From Kaistella soli (lineage in GTDB: Bacteria; Bacteroidota; Bacteroidia; Flavobacteriales; Weeksellaceae), in NCBI RefSeq assembly GCF_019038595.1, contig NZ_JAHOPF010000003.1, positions 310,001 through 374,000 on the forward strand: a DNA stretch of 64,000 bases, in the 5' to 3' direction. Each line of letters starts with the position of its first letter. Position 1 is the first letter of the stretch. Below are positions 8,852 to 17,348 of this stretch, in pieces. The notes below the pieces were generated by a model. That model was given only the letters and a program-made list of their open reading frames with translations. It was not told the DNA's origin and did not search any database. Position numbers and translations under genes: made by a program.

Positions 8852-10939
8852 ATGAAAAAAATCTCAATAAGCATTCTCGCTTTTTCAGGAGTAGTATTCT
8901 TAAATTCCTGTACCGCAACTAAAGTTTCAGAAACCAAAACAGAGGAAACCAAAACCGAGCAGGCTCCTGCGGCAACGGTAAAAGAAGAAGGCCTTAATCT
9001 TTCTTATATGGATACCACAGTGCGGCCACAGGACGATTTCTTCAATTATGTGAACGGAAACTGGATTAAGACAGCAGAAATTCCCTCCGACAAATCAAGT
9101 TGGGGAAGTTTCAATGCACTTCGCGAAGACGTTGATGTAGCTTCTCTTGATATTTTAAATAAAATTCTTACCGATAAATTCTCTCCGGGTTCCGAAGGCC
9201 AGAAAATTCAGGCTTTATACGGTACGTTCATGGATTGGGATAAAAGAAACGCTGACGGAATAAACCCAATTAAAGCAGATTTAGCAAAAATTGATAAAAT
9301 AAAATCAGTTGCAGACCTGCAGAAATATTTAATTGAGGCCACCAAAACCGGCGACAATCCTTTCTATGCATGGAGAGTAGGTGCTGACATGAAAAACTCA
9401 GTAATGAACGCGGTTTATCTTGGCGGACCGAGCCTTGGTTTGGGACGTGATTATTACCAGAAAGAAAACGATGCCAACACAAAAACTCTTGCCGAATATA
9501 AAAATTATGTAGCGCAGCTTTTTTCGGTTTTGGGATACCAAAATGCAGATCAAACCGCACAGAGAGTCGTGGCATTCGAAAAACAGCTTGCGAATGATCT
9601 TTTAACAAACGAGCAGAACCGTGATGCAAACCTCCGTTATAACCCGAAAACGGTTGCCGAACTTCCTGCTTTGGTGAAAAATATCAACCTTCCGCAATAT
9701 CTTTCCGCTGTCGGAGTAAAAACTGACAAAGTTATCGTTGGTGAGCTGAAATATTACCAGAAGATGGATTCGTGGATGAACGAAAGAACCCTTCCGCTGC
9801 TTAAAGAATACATGAAAGCCAGAATGGTTGCAGGAAATTCAGGAAATCTGGATAAAAAACTGGATGATCTTAACTTTAATTTCTATTCCAAATATCTTCA
9901 GGGACAGAAAGAGCAGAGATCAATGGATAAAAGAGGTTTGGGCGTTGTGAACGGAACTTTAGGAGAAGCTTTCGGTAAACTGTATGTAGAGAAGTATTTC
10001 CCTGCCGGAGCAAAACAGCAAATGGAAACCTATATCAGCTACCTTAAAAAAGCCTTCAAACAGCACATCGATAATTTGGACTGGATGTCGGCTGAAACCA
10101 AAGTAAAAGCTCAGGAAAAACTATCCAAATTCGCTGTGAAAATCGCTTATCCTGATACGTGGAAAGATTACTCAAAACTTCAGTTGAAAGCGCCGGCTGA
10201 TGGCGGAACTTATTACACCAACCTTCAGAAAGTTTCTGAATGGCAATACGCTAAAAATTTAGATAAAATTGGAAAAGCCGTAGACAAAACGGAATGGGGA
10301 ATGTCACCTCAAACCGTTAACGCTTATTACAGTGGGTCTAACAACGAAATCGTTTTCCCGGCTGCCATCTTGCAACCGCCGTTCTTTAACTTTAAAGCAG
10401 ATCCTGCCGTAAACTTTGGTGGAATAGGTGCCGTAATCGGTCACGAAATTTCCCATGGTTTCGATGATTCAGGCTCAAGATTTGACGGAGACGGAAACTT
10501 AAACAACTGGTGGACTGATGCTGACCGTAAAAACTTTGATGCTAAAGTAGCACAGCTTGCGGCGCAGTACGATAAATACGAACCGGTAAAAGGAAGTTTT
10601 GTGAACGGAAAATTCACGAGCGGTGAAAATATCGGAGATTTAGGTGGCGTTGCCGTAGCATATTCTGCATTGCAGATGTATCTGAAAGATCAGGGAAATC
10701 CCGGATTAATCAGCGGTTTGACACAGGATCAGCGGTTTTTCATGAGCTGGGCGACCGTATGGAGAACCAAATCTACTGACCAGTATATGGTGAACCAAGT
10801 GAAAACTGATTCTCACTCACCTGGCTATTTCAGAGCATTTGGACCGCTTATCAATCAGGATTCTTTCTATAAAGCATTCGATGTGAAACCGGGAGACAAA
10901 CTCTACAAGGAACCGGAACAGAGAATTAAAATCTGGTAA
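8852..10939 (+). CDS. pepO: M13 family zinc metallopeptidase lipoprotein (second tandem copy)
   Basis: A 695-residue paralogue of the preceding gene, aligned without net length change. It has a lipoprotein signal (FLNSC), zinc motif HEISH (His531, Glu532, His535), the downstream ENIGDLGG glutamate, and the same RIKIW end. It differs from the first copy in the N-terminal linker (Lys/Thr/Glu-rich instead of Pro-rich) and in the substrate-facing central domain, so the pair may have diverged in peptide preference. It has its own terminator. Confidence 0.95.
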   Translation: MKKISISILAFSGVVFLNSCTATKVSETKTEETKTEQAPAATVKEEGLNLSYMDTTVRPQDDFFNYVNGNWIKTAEIPSDKSSWGSFNALREDVDVASLDILNKILTDKFSPGSEGQKIQALYGTFMDWDKRNADGINPIKADLAKIDKIKSVADLQKYLIEATKTGDNPFYAWRVGADMKNSVMNAVYLGGPSLGLGRDYYQKENDANTKTLAEYKNYVAQLFSVLGYQNADQTAQRVVAFEKQLANDLLTNEQNRDANLRYNPKTVAELPALVKNINLPQYLSAVGVKTDKVIVGELKYYQKMDSWMNERTLPLLKEYMKARMVAGNSGNLDKKLDDLNFNFYSKYLQGQKEQRSMDKRGLGVVNGTLGEAFGKLYVEKYFPAGAKQQMETYISYLKKAFKQHIDNLDWMSAETKVKAQEKLSKFAVKIAYPDTWKDYSKLQLKAPADGGTYYTNLQKVSEWQYAKNLDKIGKAVDKTEWGMSPQTVNAYYSGSNNEIVFPAAILQPPFFNFKADPAVNFGGIGAVIGHEISHGFDDSGSRFDGDGNLNNWWTDADRKNFDAKVAQLAAQYDKYEPVKGSFVNGKFTSGENIGDLGGVAVAYSALQMYLKDQGNPGLISGLTQDQRFFMSWATVWRTKSTDQYMVNQVKTDSHSPGYFRAFGPLINQDSFYKAFDVKPGDKLYKEPEQRIKIW

Positions 10940-10945
10940 AATATG

Positions 10946-10978
10946 AATCACTCAATTTTTAATTGGGTGATTTTTTTT
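10946..10978 (+). terminator. Terminator after the second M13 gene
   Basis: Stem AATCACTCAATT / AATTGGGTGATT (one G-U pair), 3-base loop, then eight T. The loop-side sequence resembles the terminator of the first copy, consistent with duplication of gene plus terminator. Confidence 0.85.
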
Positions 10979-11007
10979 GGCGGCGGCGCAGGCGCCGCCA
11001 AAAAAAA
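10971..11007. repeat. GC-rich hairpin with T- and A-run flanks
   Basis: T8, GGCGGCG, a 7-base loop, CGCCGCC, A8: a perfect inverted repeat starting in the T-run of the preceding terminator. It recalls the hairpin core of repeat copy A but lacks the CGCTATATC and GGATGCCGCT flanks. It can act as a terminator on either strand. Confidence 0.7.
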
Positions 11008-11043
11008 ATATAAAATCACTAAATTTGAATTCAACTCAAAATC

Positions 11044-11913
11044 ATGAAAATGAAAATTAACATTCAGAAGAATATAAAAATCCACAATCCTGATACCAAA
11101 GATTTTCTCGCGGATGCCTACTTTCCTGAAACTTCAGAAAAACTTCCGCTGGTAATTTTTGCGCACGGATACAAAGGTTACAAAGATTGGGGCGCCTGGG
11201 ATTTAATGGCAGAAAAATTTGCTAAAGCGGGATTCTTCTTTATTAAATTCAATTTTTCCCATAACGGAACCACTTTAGAAAATCCAACTGAATTTGCCGA
11301 TTTGGAAGCATTCGGGAATAATAATTTTTCTAAAGAAATGTCCGATTATGATGCCGTTCTAAATGAGTTTAGCAAAAACTCAAAAATCGATTCGGAAAAA
11401 ATTGCAATTATTGGCCACAGCCGTGGTGGCGGAATTTCACTCATCAAAGCTTTCGAAGATGACCGAGTTAAAATACTGATTACTTTAGCAGGAGTCAGCA
11501 ATTTCAATTACAGGTTTCCTTCCGGTGAGCGGCTTGAAAAATGGAAGAATGCCGGTGTAATGTATTCCGAAAACGGAAGAACCAAACAGCAGATGCCGCA
11601 TTTCTATCAGTTTTATGAGGATTTCAAAATGCATGAAGAACGTTTTACCATTCAGCATGCTGCCCAAAATTTGGTAAAACCTTATCTCATTATTCAGGGG
11701 AATGATGATGAAGCAGTGAAAGACAAAGAAGCAGATTTACTTCATAAATGGTGCAAAAATTCAGAGCTATTCCTTATGGAAAATACCAATCATACTTTCG
11801 GTACCAAAGAACCGTGGGCCTATGATGAACTCCCGGAGGATCTTGCTAAAGCAATTAAAAAATCGGTGCAATTTCTTCAGCTTCACTTTCGGAAGATAAA
11901 TTCTCAGTTTTAA
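11044..11913 (+). CDS. Alpha/beta hydrolase (dienelactone-hydrolase-like)
   Basis: A 289-residue cytosolic alpha/beta hydrolase. The oxyanion-hole region is FAHGYKGYKDWG, the nucleophile elbow is GHSRGG (catalytic Ser), an acidic residue follows in IQGNDDEAV, and the catalytic His is in NTNHTFG. No signal peptide is seen. Substrate cannot be read from sequence; related proteins hydrolyse esters or act as acyl-peptide hydrolases. It is a single gene, with terC following under its own -7 box. Confidence 0.85.
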   Translation: MKMKINIQKNIKIHNPDTKDFLADAYFPETSEKLPLVIFAHGYKGYKDWGAWDLMAEKFAKAGFFFIKFNFSHNGTTLENPTEFADLEAFGNNNFSKEMSDYDAVLNEFSKNSKIDSEKIAIIGHSRGGGISLIKAFEDDRVKILITLAGVSNFNYRFPSGERLEKWKNAGVMYSENGRTKQQMPHFYQFYEDFKMHEERFTIQHAAQNLVKPYLIIQGNDDEAVKDKEADLLHKWCKNSELFLMENTNHTFGTKEPWAYDELPEDLAKAIKKSVQFLQLHFRKINSQF

Positions 11914-11924
11914 TTCAAAATAAC

Positions 11925-11932
11925 TATTTTTG
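11925..11932 (+). promoter_or_regulatory. Bacteroidota -7 box for terC
   Basis: TATTTTTG fits TAnnTTTG, 17 bases before the terC ATG. No good TTG at -33 was found. Confidence 0.5.
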
Positions 11933-11949
11933 CGTAAACTATTTTATCT

Positions 11950-12774
11950 ATGGAATTTCTTTCGGTAATAGATTTACCCAATTTTACGGATCCTCAAATC
12001 TGGATCAGTTTGCTCACCCTTACCTTCCTGGAAATTGTTTTGGGAGTGGATAATATTATTTTTATTTCAATCATTTCGGATAAGCTGCCCAAAGAGAAAC
12101 AAAAGTTTGCCCGGAATTTGGGGCTTACATTTGCAATGCTTTTCCGGGTTGCTCTTTTGCTCATGATAAGTTGGATTATCGGCCTCAAAGAAGCTGTTTT
12201 CACCCTTTCGTGGTTTCAGGAGCCGGGAACAGATTTGCCGCTCGCTTTAAGCTGGAAAGATATTATTCTTTTGGGCGGAGGTATATTTCTGATTGCGAAA
12301 AGCACCTTTGAAATTCATGGCAAAATGTCCGGACACGATGATGCTCCGAAAGCGAAATCCAGTGCTTCAAGCCTGATGACCATGGTAATTGTTCAGATTA
12401 TTCTGGTGGATATGGTTTTCTCCCTTGATTCTATTTTAACGGCGATTGGTTTGGTAGATAATGTGCTGCTGATGATTATCGCGGTTGTAATTTCGATCGG
12501 AATTATGATGGCTTTTGCAGGACCGATTTCCGCAATTATTAATAAATATCCGAGTCTGCAGATGCTGGCACTTTCTTTCCTGGTTGTGATTGGAGTGATG
12601 CTTGTAGCAGAAGGGATTCACCAGCACGTGAGCAAAAATATTATTTATTCGTGTCTTGCGTTCAGTTTGGCAGTGGAGATGCTCAATATCCGGCTTAGAA
12701 ACAAGCAGAAACAGAATTATCTTAAACTGAATCCTGATTTAAATAAGGATTTAAGCATTAAAGAGGAGGAATAA
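11950..12774 (+). CDS. terC: TerC family integral membrane protein
   Basis: A 274-residue polytopic membrane protein with about seven hydrophobic segments. The family signatures LEIVLGVDNIIF (near residue 30) and VDMVFSLDSI (middle) carry the conserved Asp residues in the membrane. TerC/Alx proteins are linked to tellurite resistance and, in more recent work, to manganese export. Either could apply here. It converges on the flavin reductase gene, with a shared bidirectional terminator between them. Confidence 0.92.
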   Translation: MEFLSVIDLPNFTDPQIWISLLTLTFLEIVLGVDNIIFISIISDKLPKEKQKFARNLGLTFAMLFRVALLLMISWIIGLKEAVFTLSWFQEPGTDLPLALSWKDIILLGGGIFLIAKSTFEIHGKMSGHDDAPKAKSSASSLMTMVIVQIILVDMVFSLDSILTAIGLVDNVLLMIIAVVISIGIMMAFAGPISAIINKYPSLQMLALSFLVVIGVMLVAEGIHQHVSKNIIYSCLAFSLAVEMLNIRLRNKQKQNYLKLNPDLNKDLSIKEEE

Positions 12775-12780
12775 AAATAA

Positions 12781-12812
12781 AAAAGAGTGAAACTGTTTCA
12801 CTCTTTTTTTTT
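12781..12812. terminator. Bidirectional terminator between terC and the flavin reductase gene
   Basis: Perfect stem AAAAGAGTGAAA / TTTCACTCTTTT with a 3-base loop; A-run on one side and T-run on the other, so it serves both strands. Confidence 0.85.
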
Positions 12813-13632
12813 AAACGTTCAGAATTTTCCAGGCTTCTTCAGTCTTATTTTCCAGAAGAAATTTCCGGGCTTCTGAATGGATGTTTTCATCGGCTGAAAA
12901 ATTTCCTTGCGGAAGCTGCTCTGTGTTTGCCAGCATTCCCAAATCGTTTCCTGTAAATATTTTGCTGTATTTAATTTCGTCCGGTAACAGATCGAAACCA
13001 ATTCCTTTTGTTACCAAAGGTTTGGGAACTTCGAAAAGGTTGTTTTCATTGTTTCGGGAATACCAGTTTCCGCCTAATCTTGCGACTAAATCGAGTTTTT
13101 TCTGGTCTAAATTCCCTTCGCTGTTTAAATATTCTTCACGGACATGAATTTTGATGATTTCACAGATTACTAAATTACCTGCGCCTCCTTCTGTTCCTAA
13201 ATGTTTAATTTCTAAAACTTTGCATTCAAGATTTACGGGGCATTCTTCAATGATTTTTGGCTGAACCAAATCTGCATTTTTCATCGTTAAACCCGATTTT
13301 ACAAATTCGTTTACCTCTTTTTCATATTCTGTAGAGGCCAGAGAAATCTGCTGAACGATTTTATAATTAACGATTCCGATCACAACTTCCGGGACTTCAA
13401 GAACGTTTTCTAAAGTATGTTTGGCAGTGTTATCCCGAACTCTTCGCGAAGGAGAAAAAATCACCACCGGCGGATTCGTACTGAACATATTAAAAAAACT
13501 GAAAGGACTTAAATTGATGTTTCCTTTTTTATCAACAGTCGACGCCAAAGCAATCGGTCTGGGCGCAATTGCTGTTTGAAGCAGGGTTTGCAGCTGTAAA
13601 TTATTTAAGTCTTTTGGGGAGATTGTTTTCAT
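12811..13632 (-). CDS. Flavin reductase family protein (FMN-binding split barrel)
   Basis: A 273-residue FMN-binding split-barrel protein. The N-terminal AIAPRPIALASTVDKKGN and NLSPFSFFNMFSTNPP are the FMN-binding segments of the flavin reductase/DIM6-NTAB family. It probably uses NAD(P)H to reduce flavin. Its position after fahA suggests it belongs to the tyrosine/homogentisate operon, though its step is unknown. A GxxExxY cassette now sits between it and fahA. Confidence 0.87.
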   Translation of the reverse strand: MKTISPKDLNNLQLQTLLQTAIAPRPIALASTVDKKGNINLSPFSFFNMFSTNPPVVIFSPSRRVRDNTAKHTLENVLEVPEVVIGIVNYKIVQQISLASTEYEKEVNEFVKSGLTMKNADLVQPKIIEECPVNLECKVLEIKHLGTEGGAGNLVICEIIKIHVREEYLNSEGNLDQKKLDLVARLGGNWYSRNNENNLFEVPKPLVTKGIGFDLLPDEIKYSKIFTGNDLGMLANTEQLPQGNFSADENIHSEARKFLLENKTEEAWKILNV

Positions 13633-13649
13633 ATTAAGGAGAGGTTTTT

Positions 13650-13745
13650 AACCACAAAGTCACAAAGGTTTATTTTTAATTTTTAATCAGATCATGAAGT
13701 TGGCGTTATAATAAACCATGTATTTTTTCTTTGTGCCTTTGTGGT
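13650..13745. repeat. Left boundary repeats of the GxxExxY cassette
   Basis: AACCACAAAGTCACAAAGG (13650-13668) is the exact reverse complement of 14230-14248. A second near-copy, CTTTGTGCCTTTGTGGT (13729-13745), points the opposite way and could pair with the first across about 60 bases. Together with the right-hand copy they frame the GxxExxY gene. Confidence 0.8.
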
Positions 13746-13757
13746 GTAAATAAATAG

Positions 13758-14165
13758 CTACAACAGCATTCTGTAATAGTCATTCACAAATGTTTCCTGA
13801 CCTTGATGCATTAAATTTTTTACATTGAAATTAATTAAAATTCCTTTTGGCTTTTTCATCAGATTGATATAATTAAGAATTTGTGCCCGGTGAATATCAT
13901 TAATTTCTGAAACCGCTTTCAGTTCCACGACGATACAATCCTCAATTAAAAAATCGCAAAAGAAATCACAAAATAATTCTTTACTTTTATAGGTAACCGG
14001 GATTTTTAATTGAGATTTAAAACTAATCTCTCGCAATTTTAATTCTTCTTCCAAACATTTATGGTAAACACTTTCCAGTAATCCGGGTCCAATAATTTTA
14101 TGAACTTCAATACATGCACCATTAATTCTGAAAGTTAGATCATCTATAGAACGCTGTGTAATCAT
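13758..14165 (-). CDS. GxxExxY protein (PD-(D/E)XK-like)
   Basis: A 135-residue protein with the family-naming motif GLLESVY (residues 28-34), IDDLTFRINGACIEVHK before it, and a nuclease-like core DFLIEDCIVVELKAV with the ELK of PD-(D/E)XK folds. The biochemical function of the family (TIGR04256) is not established; members occur in multiple copies in many bacteria. The gene lies inside an inverted pair of 19-base repeats and interrupts an otherwise catabolic operon, so it looks like an inserted cassette rather than part of the pathway. Confidence 0.9.
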   Translation of the reverse strand: MITQRSIDDLTFRINGACIEVHKIIGPGLLESVYHKCLEEELKLREISFKSQLKIPVTYKSKELFCDFFCDFLIEDCIVVELKAVSEINDIHRAQILNYINLMKKPKGILINFNVKNLMHQGQETFVNDYYRMLL

Positions 14166-14229
14166 TATTCCAGATTTCTTAATTTTTTAATATTCCTTCA
14201 TGTACTTAGAGTCAACCCGAATAGTTTCC

Positions 14230-14248
14230 CCTTTGTGACTTTGTGGTT
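14230..14248. repeat. Right boundary repeat of the GxxExxY cassette
   Basis: CCTTTGTGACTTTGTGGTT, exact inverse of the left copy at 13650-13668, ending 12 bases before the fahA stop codon. Confidence 0.8.
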
Positions 14249-14260
14249 TTAAAAGAACGC

Positions 14261-15508
14261 TTAATTTGCAGGTAAAATTTTCCCGGAAACTTCTCCAAAA
14301 CCTACTCTCATTCCGTCCCTTTCAGCAAAACCGCGCATAATTACGGTATCGTTATCTTCAATAAATTTCCTTTCCTCGCCATTACTCAATTTTAATGGAT
14401 TTTGTCCTCGCCAGGTCAATTCCAGCATGGAGCCAAAAGAATTTGGATTTTCTCCCGAAATAGTTCCTGATGCATACACGTCGCCGACTTCTACGTTACA
14501 TCCGTTTACGGTATGATGTGCCAGCTGCTGCGTCATATTCCAGTACATGAATTTGTAGTTGCTTTGAGAAATCAGTGTTTCTGGGCTGTTTTCAGGTTTC
14601 AGATAAACTTCAAGATTGATGTCGAAATTCTTATTTCCTTCAAATTTTAAATAATCCAAAACTGCAGGTTCCTGAACTGGAGACTGAGTTCTGAATGGTT
14701 CTAAAGCTTCCAGAGTAACGATCCAAGGTGAAATGGAACTTCCGAAGTTTTTCCCCAAAAACGGTCCCAGCGGAACATATTCCCAGCTTTGAATATCTCG
14801 GGCAGACCAGTCGTTAAAAATCACCATTCCGAAAATAGCATCCTCAGCTTCTGCAGTAGAAATGCTTTCTCCCATTTCGGTGTGTTTATTCACCACGAAA
14901 GCCATTTCGAGTTCAAAATCAAGTTGTTTCGACGGTCCGAAAATCGGTGAGGGTACATCTGCGGGTTTGGTTTGACCTTTCGGACGGATGATGTCGGTTC
15001 CTGAAACCACAATGGAAGAAGCCCGACCGTGATAACCCACAGGAAGATGTTTCCAGTTTGGTAATAACGCATTAGCCGGATCGCGGAACATTTTCCCAAC
15101 GTTGGTTGCGTGTTCAATACTGCTGTAAAAATCGGTATAATTCGGAATATGAAGCGGCATCATCATTTTTACCTGCTCTAAACTGAAGAAGCATTTTTCC
15201 TGTATTTTTTCATCTTTTGCCAGACTTGAATTTTCAGCCAATATTTCCTGAATTTTTAAACGGACCGCATTGGTAACCGGTTTTCCGAGTTCAATAAATT
15301 CATTTAGAGTATAGGCTTCAAATACATTTTCGTCAAGGCCTTCGATTTCGTCAAAAAAGCCGTAATCGTAAAGGGTTGCCAAATCAATCACCACATCACC
15401 GATCCTCGTGCAGCATGCGATATATTCTTTATTGAAAGCCGCCACACCAAAGGGAATGTTATAGATTGAAAAATCGGAATTTTGTCCGTAATTTACAAAA
15501 GACTTCAT
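14261..15508 (-). CDS. fahA: Fumarylacetoacetase
   Basis: A 415-residue enzyme of the FAH family that hydrolyses fumarylacetoacetate to fumarate and acetoacetate, the last step of tyrosine breakdown. Recognisable stretches are DFYSSIEHATNVGKMFR, LPVGYHGRASS (catalytic His region), and the metal-binding FELEMAFVVNKH with NDWSARDIQSWEYVPLGPF after it. Length matches family members. It lies in a minus-strand run with hppD and hmgA, which supply its substrate through homogentisate. Maleylacetoacetate isomerase is not in the window. Confidence 0.96.
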   Translation of the reverse strand: MKSFVNYGQNSDFSIYNIPFGVAAFNKEYIACCTRIGDVVIDLATLYDYGFFDEIEGLDENVFEAYTLNEFIELGKPVTNAVRLKIQEILAENSSLAKDEKIQEKCFFSLEQVKMMMPLHIPNYTDFYSSIEHATNVGKMFRDPANALLPNWKHLPVGYHGRASSIVVSGTDIIRPKGQTKPADVPSPIFGPSKQLDFELEMAFVVNKHTEMGESISTAEAEDAIFGMVIFNDWSARDIQSWEYVPLGPFLGKNFGSSISPWIVTLEALEPFRTQSPVQEPAVLDYLKFEGNKNFDINLEVYLKPENSPETLISQSNYKFMYWNMTQQLAHHTVNGCNVEVGDVYASGTISGENPNSFGSMLELTWRGQNPLKLSNGEERKFIEDNDTVIMRGFAERDGMRVGFGEVSGKILPAN

Positions 15509-15527
15509 AGTTTTTTTGTTTTAAAGA

Positions 15528-15568
15528 AAGGTTCAAAGTATAAAATTTTGCTTTAAACTTTGAACCTT
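15528..15568 (-). terminator. Hairpin between the small secreted gene and fahA
   Basis: Perfect 12-base arms AAGGTTCAAAGT / ACTTTGAACCTT with a 17-base AT-rich loop, lying 19 bases past the stop of the 15587 gene. The downstream T content is interrupted, so it may be an attenuating hairpin rather than a full stop. Confidence 0.5.
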
Positions 15569-15586
15569 CATTATTTTTATTTGAAT

Positions 15587-16048
15587 TTATTTTTGATTGA
15601 TTGCGCTTTCTTCAATCCAGCGCTCTTTGGTATTCACATCAATCAGGTAAAGGATTTTTTTCTGTTTTGTCATGAGCAGATTTTTTGTTACTGCTAAAGG
15701 AATCTTTTTTCCTTCGAGTTTATCGGCTCTCAGAGAAATAATGTTGTGACGCGGTCTTACGATATCTCCCGAGAAAACATTGGAGGACGATTCACCGGTC
15801 TGTTTGTCATCAAACATTTCAACATAAGTAGCCAGATTTCCTTTGATAATGATGAAACATCTTTCAGTGTGATCCGGAAATTCTTTAATTAAAACAAATT
15901 TACGGTCATCAATGCTGACGTCTTTGAGGTTTTGATTAATGCCCCGTCTTTCTTCAAGTTTCTGTATGATTGCATTGATGGAGCCATATTGCGCTTTCAT
16001 ACCTAAAGACGAAACGCAGAGAACAGCCGCTAAAAATATTTTTTTCAT
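15587..16048 (-). CDS. Small secreted protein of unknown function in the tyrosine operon
   Basis: I do not recognise a family. Starting at the ATG at 16048 gives 153 residues with a clean signal peptide (MKKIFLAAVLCVSSLGMKAQ). The upstream in-frame ATG would add 15 residues that break the signal peptide. The mature part is small and basic, with mixed alpha/beta character and no Cys cluster or membrane segment. It is predicted periplasmic, surrounded by cytosolic enzymes of tyrosine catabolism (hppD 46 bases upstream). Confidence 0.72.
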   Translation of the reverse strand: MKKIFLAAVLCVSSLGMKAQYGSINAIIQKLEERRGINQNLKDVSIDDRKFVLIKEFPDHTERCFIIIKGNLATYVEMFDDKQTGESSSNVFSGDIVRPRHNIISLRADKLEGKKIPLAVTKNLLMTKQKKILYLIDVNTKERWIEESAINQK

Positions 16049-16094
16049 TGAATTTGGTTTAATTTTTTGCCTGACCAAAAGCCAACCGAACAAC

Positions 16095-17225
16095 TTATAG
16101 GTTTCCTCTTCTTTCCTGTTCTTTCTCTAAAGCTTCGAACAATGCTTTGAAATTTCCTGCGCCGAAACTCTGCGCGCCGTGTCTTTCAATGATTTCGTAG
16201 AAAAGGGTAGGGCGGTCTTCAACGGGTTTGGTGAAAATCTGTAAAAGGTAACCTTCTTCATCACAGTCGATTAAGATGCCTAAATCGGAAAGCTTTTTTA
16301 AGTCTTCATCTATTGTTCCCACTCTTTCCGGAACCATTTCGTAATATGCATTTGGAGGAGCCGGCAAAAATTCTATGCCTCTGGCTTTCAGTTCTGTCAC
16401 CGTTTTGATGATGTCTTTTGTCGCTACTGCAATGTGCTGAACTCCTTCTCCTTCGTAGAAATCAAGATATTCTTCGACCTGAGATTTCTTCTTTCCTTCT
16501 GCCGGTTCGTTAATTGGAAACTTGGCAAAGCCGTTTCCGTTGCTCATCACTTTTGACATCAGCGCCGAATATTCAGTATTGATCTGTTTGTCATCAAAAC
16601 TCAGAATATTTACGAATCCCATTACTTTTTCATACCATTCAACGGTCGGAATCATCCGGTCCCAGCCAACATTTCCGACACAGTGATCCACATATAAAAG
16701 TCCTACATCAGAAGGATTGTAGTTACTTTCCCATTTCTGATAACCGGGCATGAAATCTCCGGTATAATTTTTACGTTCCACAAACATGTGCACGGTTTCA
16801 CCATAAGTATAAACTCCCGACATGCGCACTTCGCCGTGTTCATCGGTCAAAGTCTGAGGTTCTAAATAAGGCTTTGCGCCGCGTTTTGTAGTTTCTTCAA
16901 ATGCTGAATAGGCATCATCTACCCAAAGTGCCAGAGTTTTTACGCCGTCGCCGTGTTTTTTCTGATGTTCGCAAATCGGCGAGTCTGAATTTAATCCTGA
17001 AGTTAATACTAACCTGATTTTTCCCTGCTGAACAACGTAAGAAGCTCTGTCGCGAACGCCTGTTTCGGGCCCTGCATATGCCACCGATTGAAAACCAAAT
17101 GCGGTTTTGTAAAAGTGGGCTGCCTGTTTTGCATTTCCTACATAAAATTCGATATAATCTGTTCCGTTGATGGGTAGGAAATTTTCTGCCTGTGCAATTT
17201 TTTCCGCAAATGTGAGTGTAGACAT
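16095..17225 (-). CDS. hppD: 4-hydroxyphenylpyruvate dioxygenase
   Basis: A 376-residue Fe(II) dioxygenase converting 4-hydroxyphenylpyruvate to homogentisate. There are two vicinal-oxygen-chelate halves. The iron ligands can be seen as His in VDHCVGNV, His in GVQHIAVAT, and Glu in LFYEIIERHG near the C-terminus, just after the typical LLQIFTKPVEDRPTLF region. It is part of the minus-strand tyrosine degradation cluster between the CoA-transferase and the small secreted gene. Confidence 0.97.
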   Translation of the reverse strand: MSTLTFAEKIAQAENFLPINGTDYIEFYVGNAKQAAHFYKTAFGFQSVAYAGPETGVRDRASYVVQQGKIRLVLTSGLNSDSPICEHQKKHGDGVKTLALWVDDAYSAFEETTKRGAKPYLEPQTLTDEHGEVRMSGVYTYGETVHMFVERKNYTGDFMPGYQKWESNYNPSDVGLLYVDHCVGNVGWDRMIPTVEWYEKVMGFVNILSFDDKQINTEYSALMSKVMSNGNGFAKFPINEPAEGKKKSQVEEYLDFYEGEGVQHIAVATKDIIKTVTELKARGIEFLPAPPNAYYEMVPERVGTIDEDLKKLSDLGILIDCDEEGYLLQIFTKPVEDRPTLFYEIIERHGAQSFGAGNFKALFEALEKEQERRGNL

Positions 17226-17315
17226 GAGTTTATTTTTAGATATGCCAAATTACAAAAAAAATTCAGGATTGATAAAAAGCGAATTTTAGCGTTTTCAAAT
17301 TCTATTTAAAAAAAA

Positions 17316-17341
17316 AATCTCCCGATATTTTTCGGGAGATT
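17316..17341 (-). terminator. Terminator after the CoA-transferase gene
   Basis: Stem AATCTCCCGA / TCGGGAGATT with an A-run on the plus strand, which is a T-run for minus-strand transcription. It separates the CoA-transferase from hppD, so these are not a simple single transcript. Confidence 0.8.
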
Positions 17342-17348
17342 ATATGAA

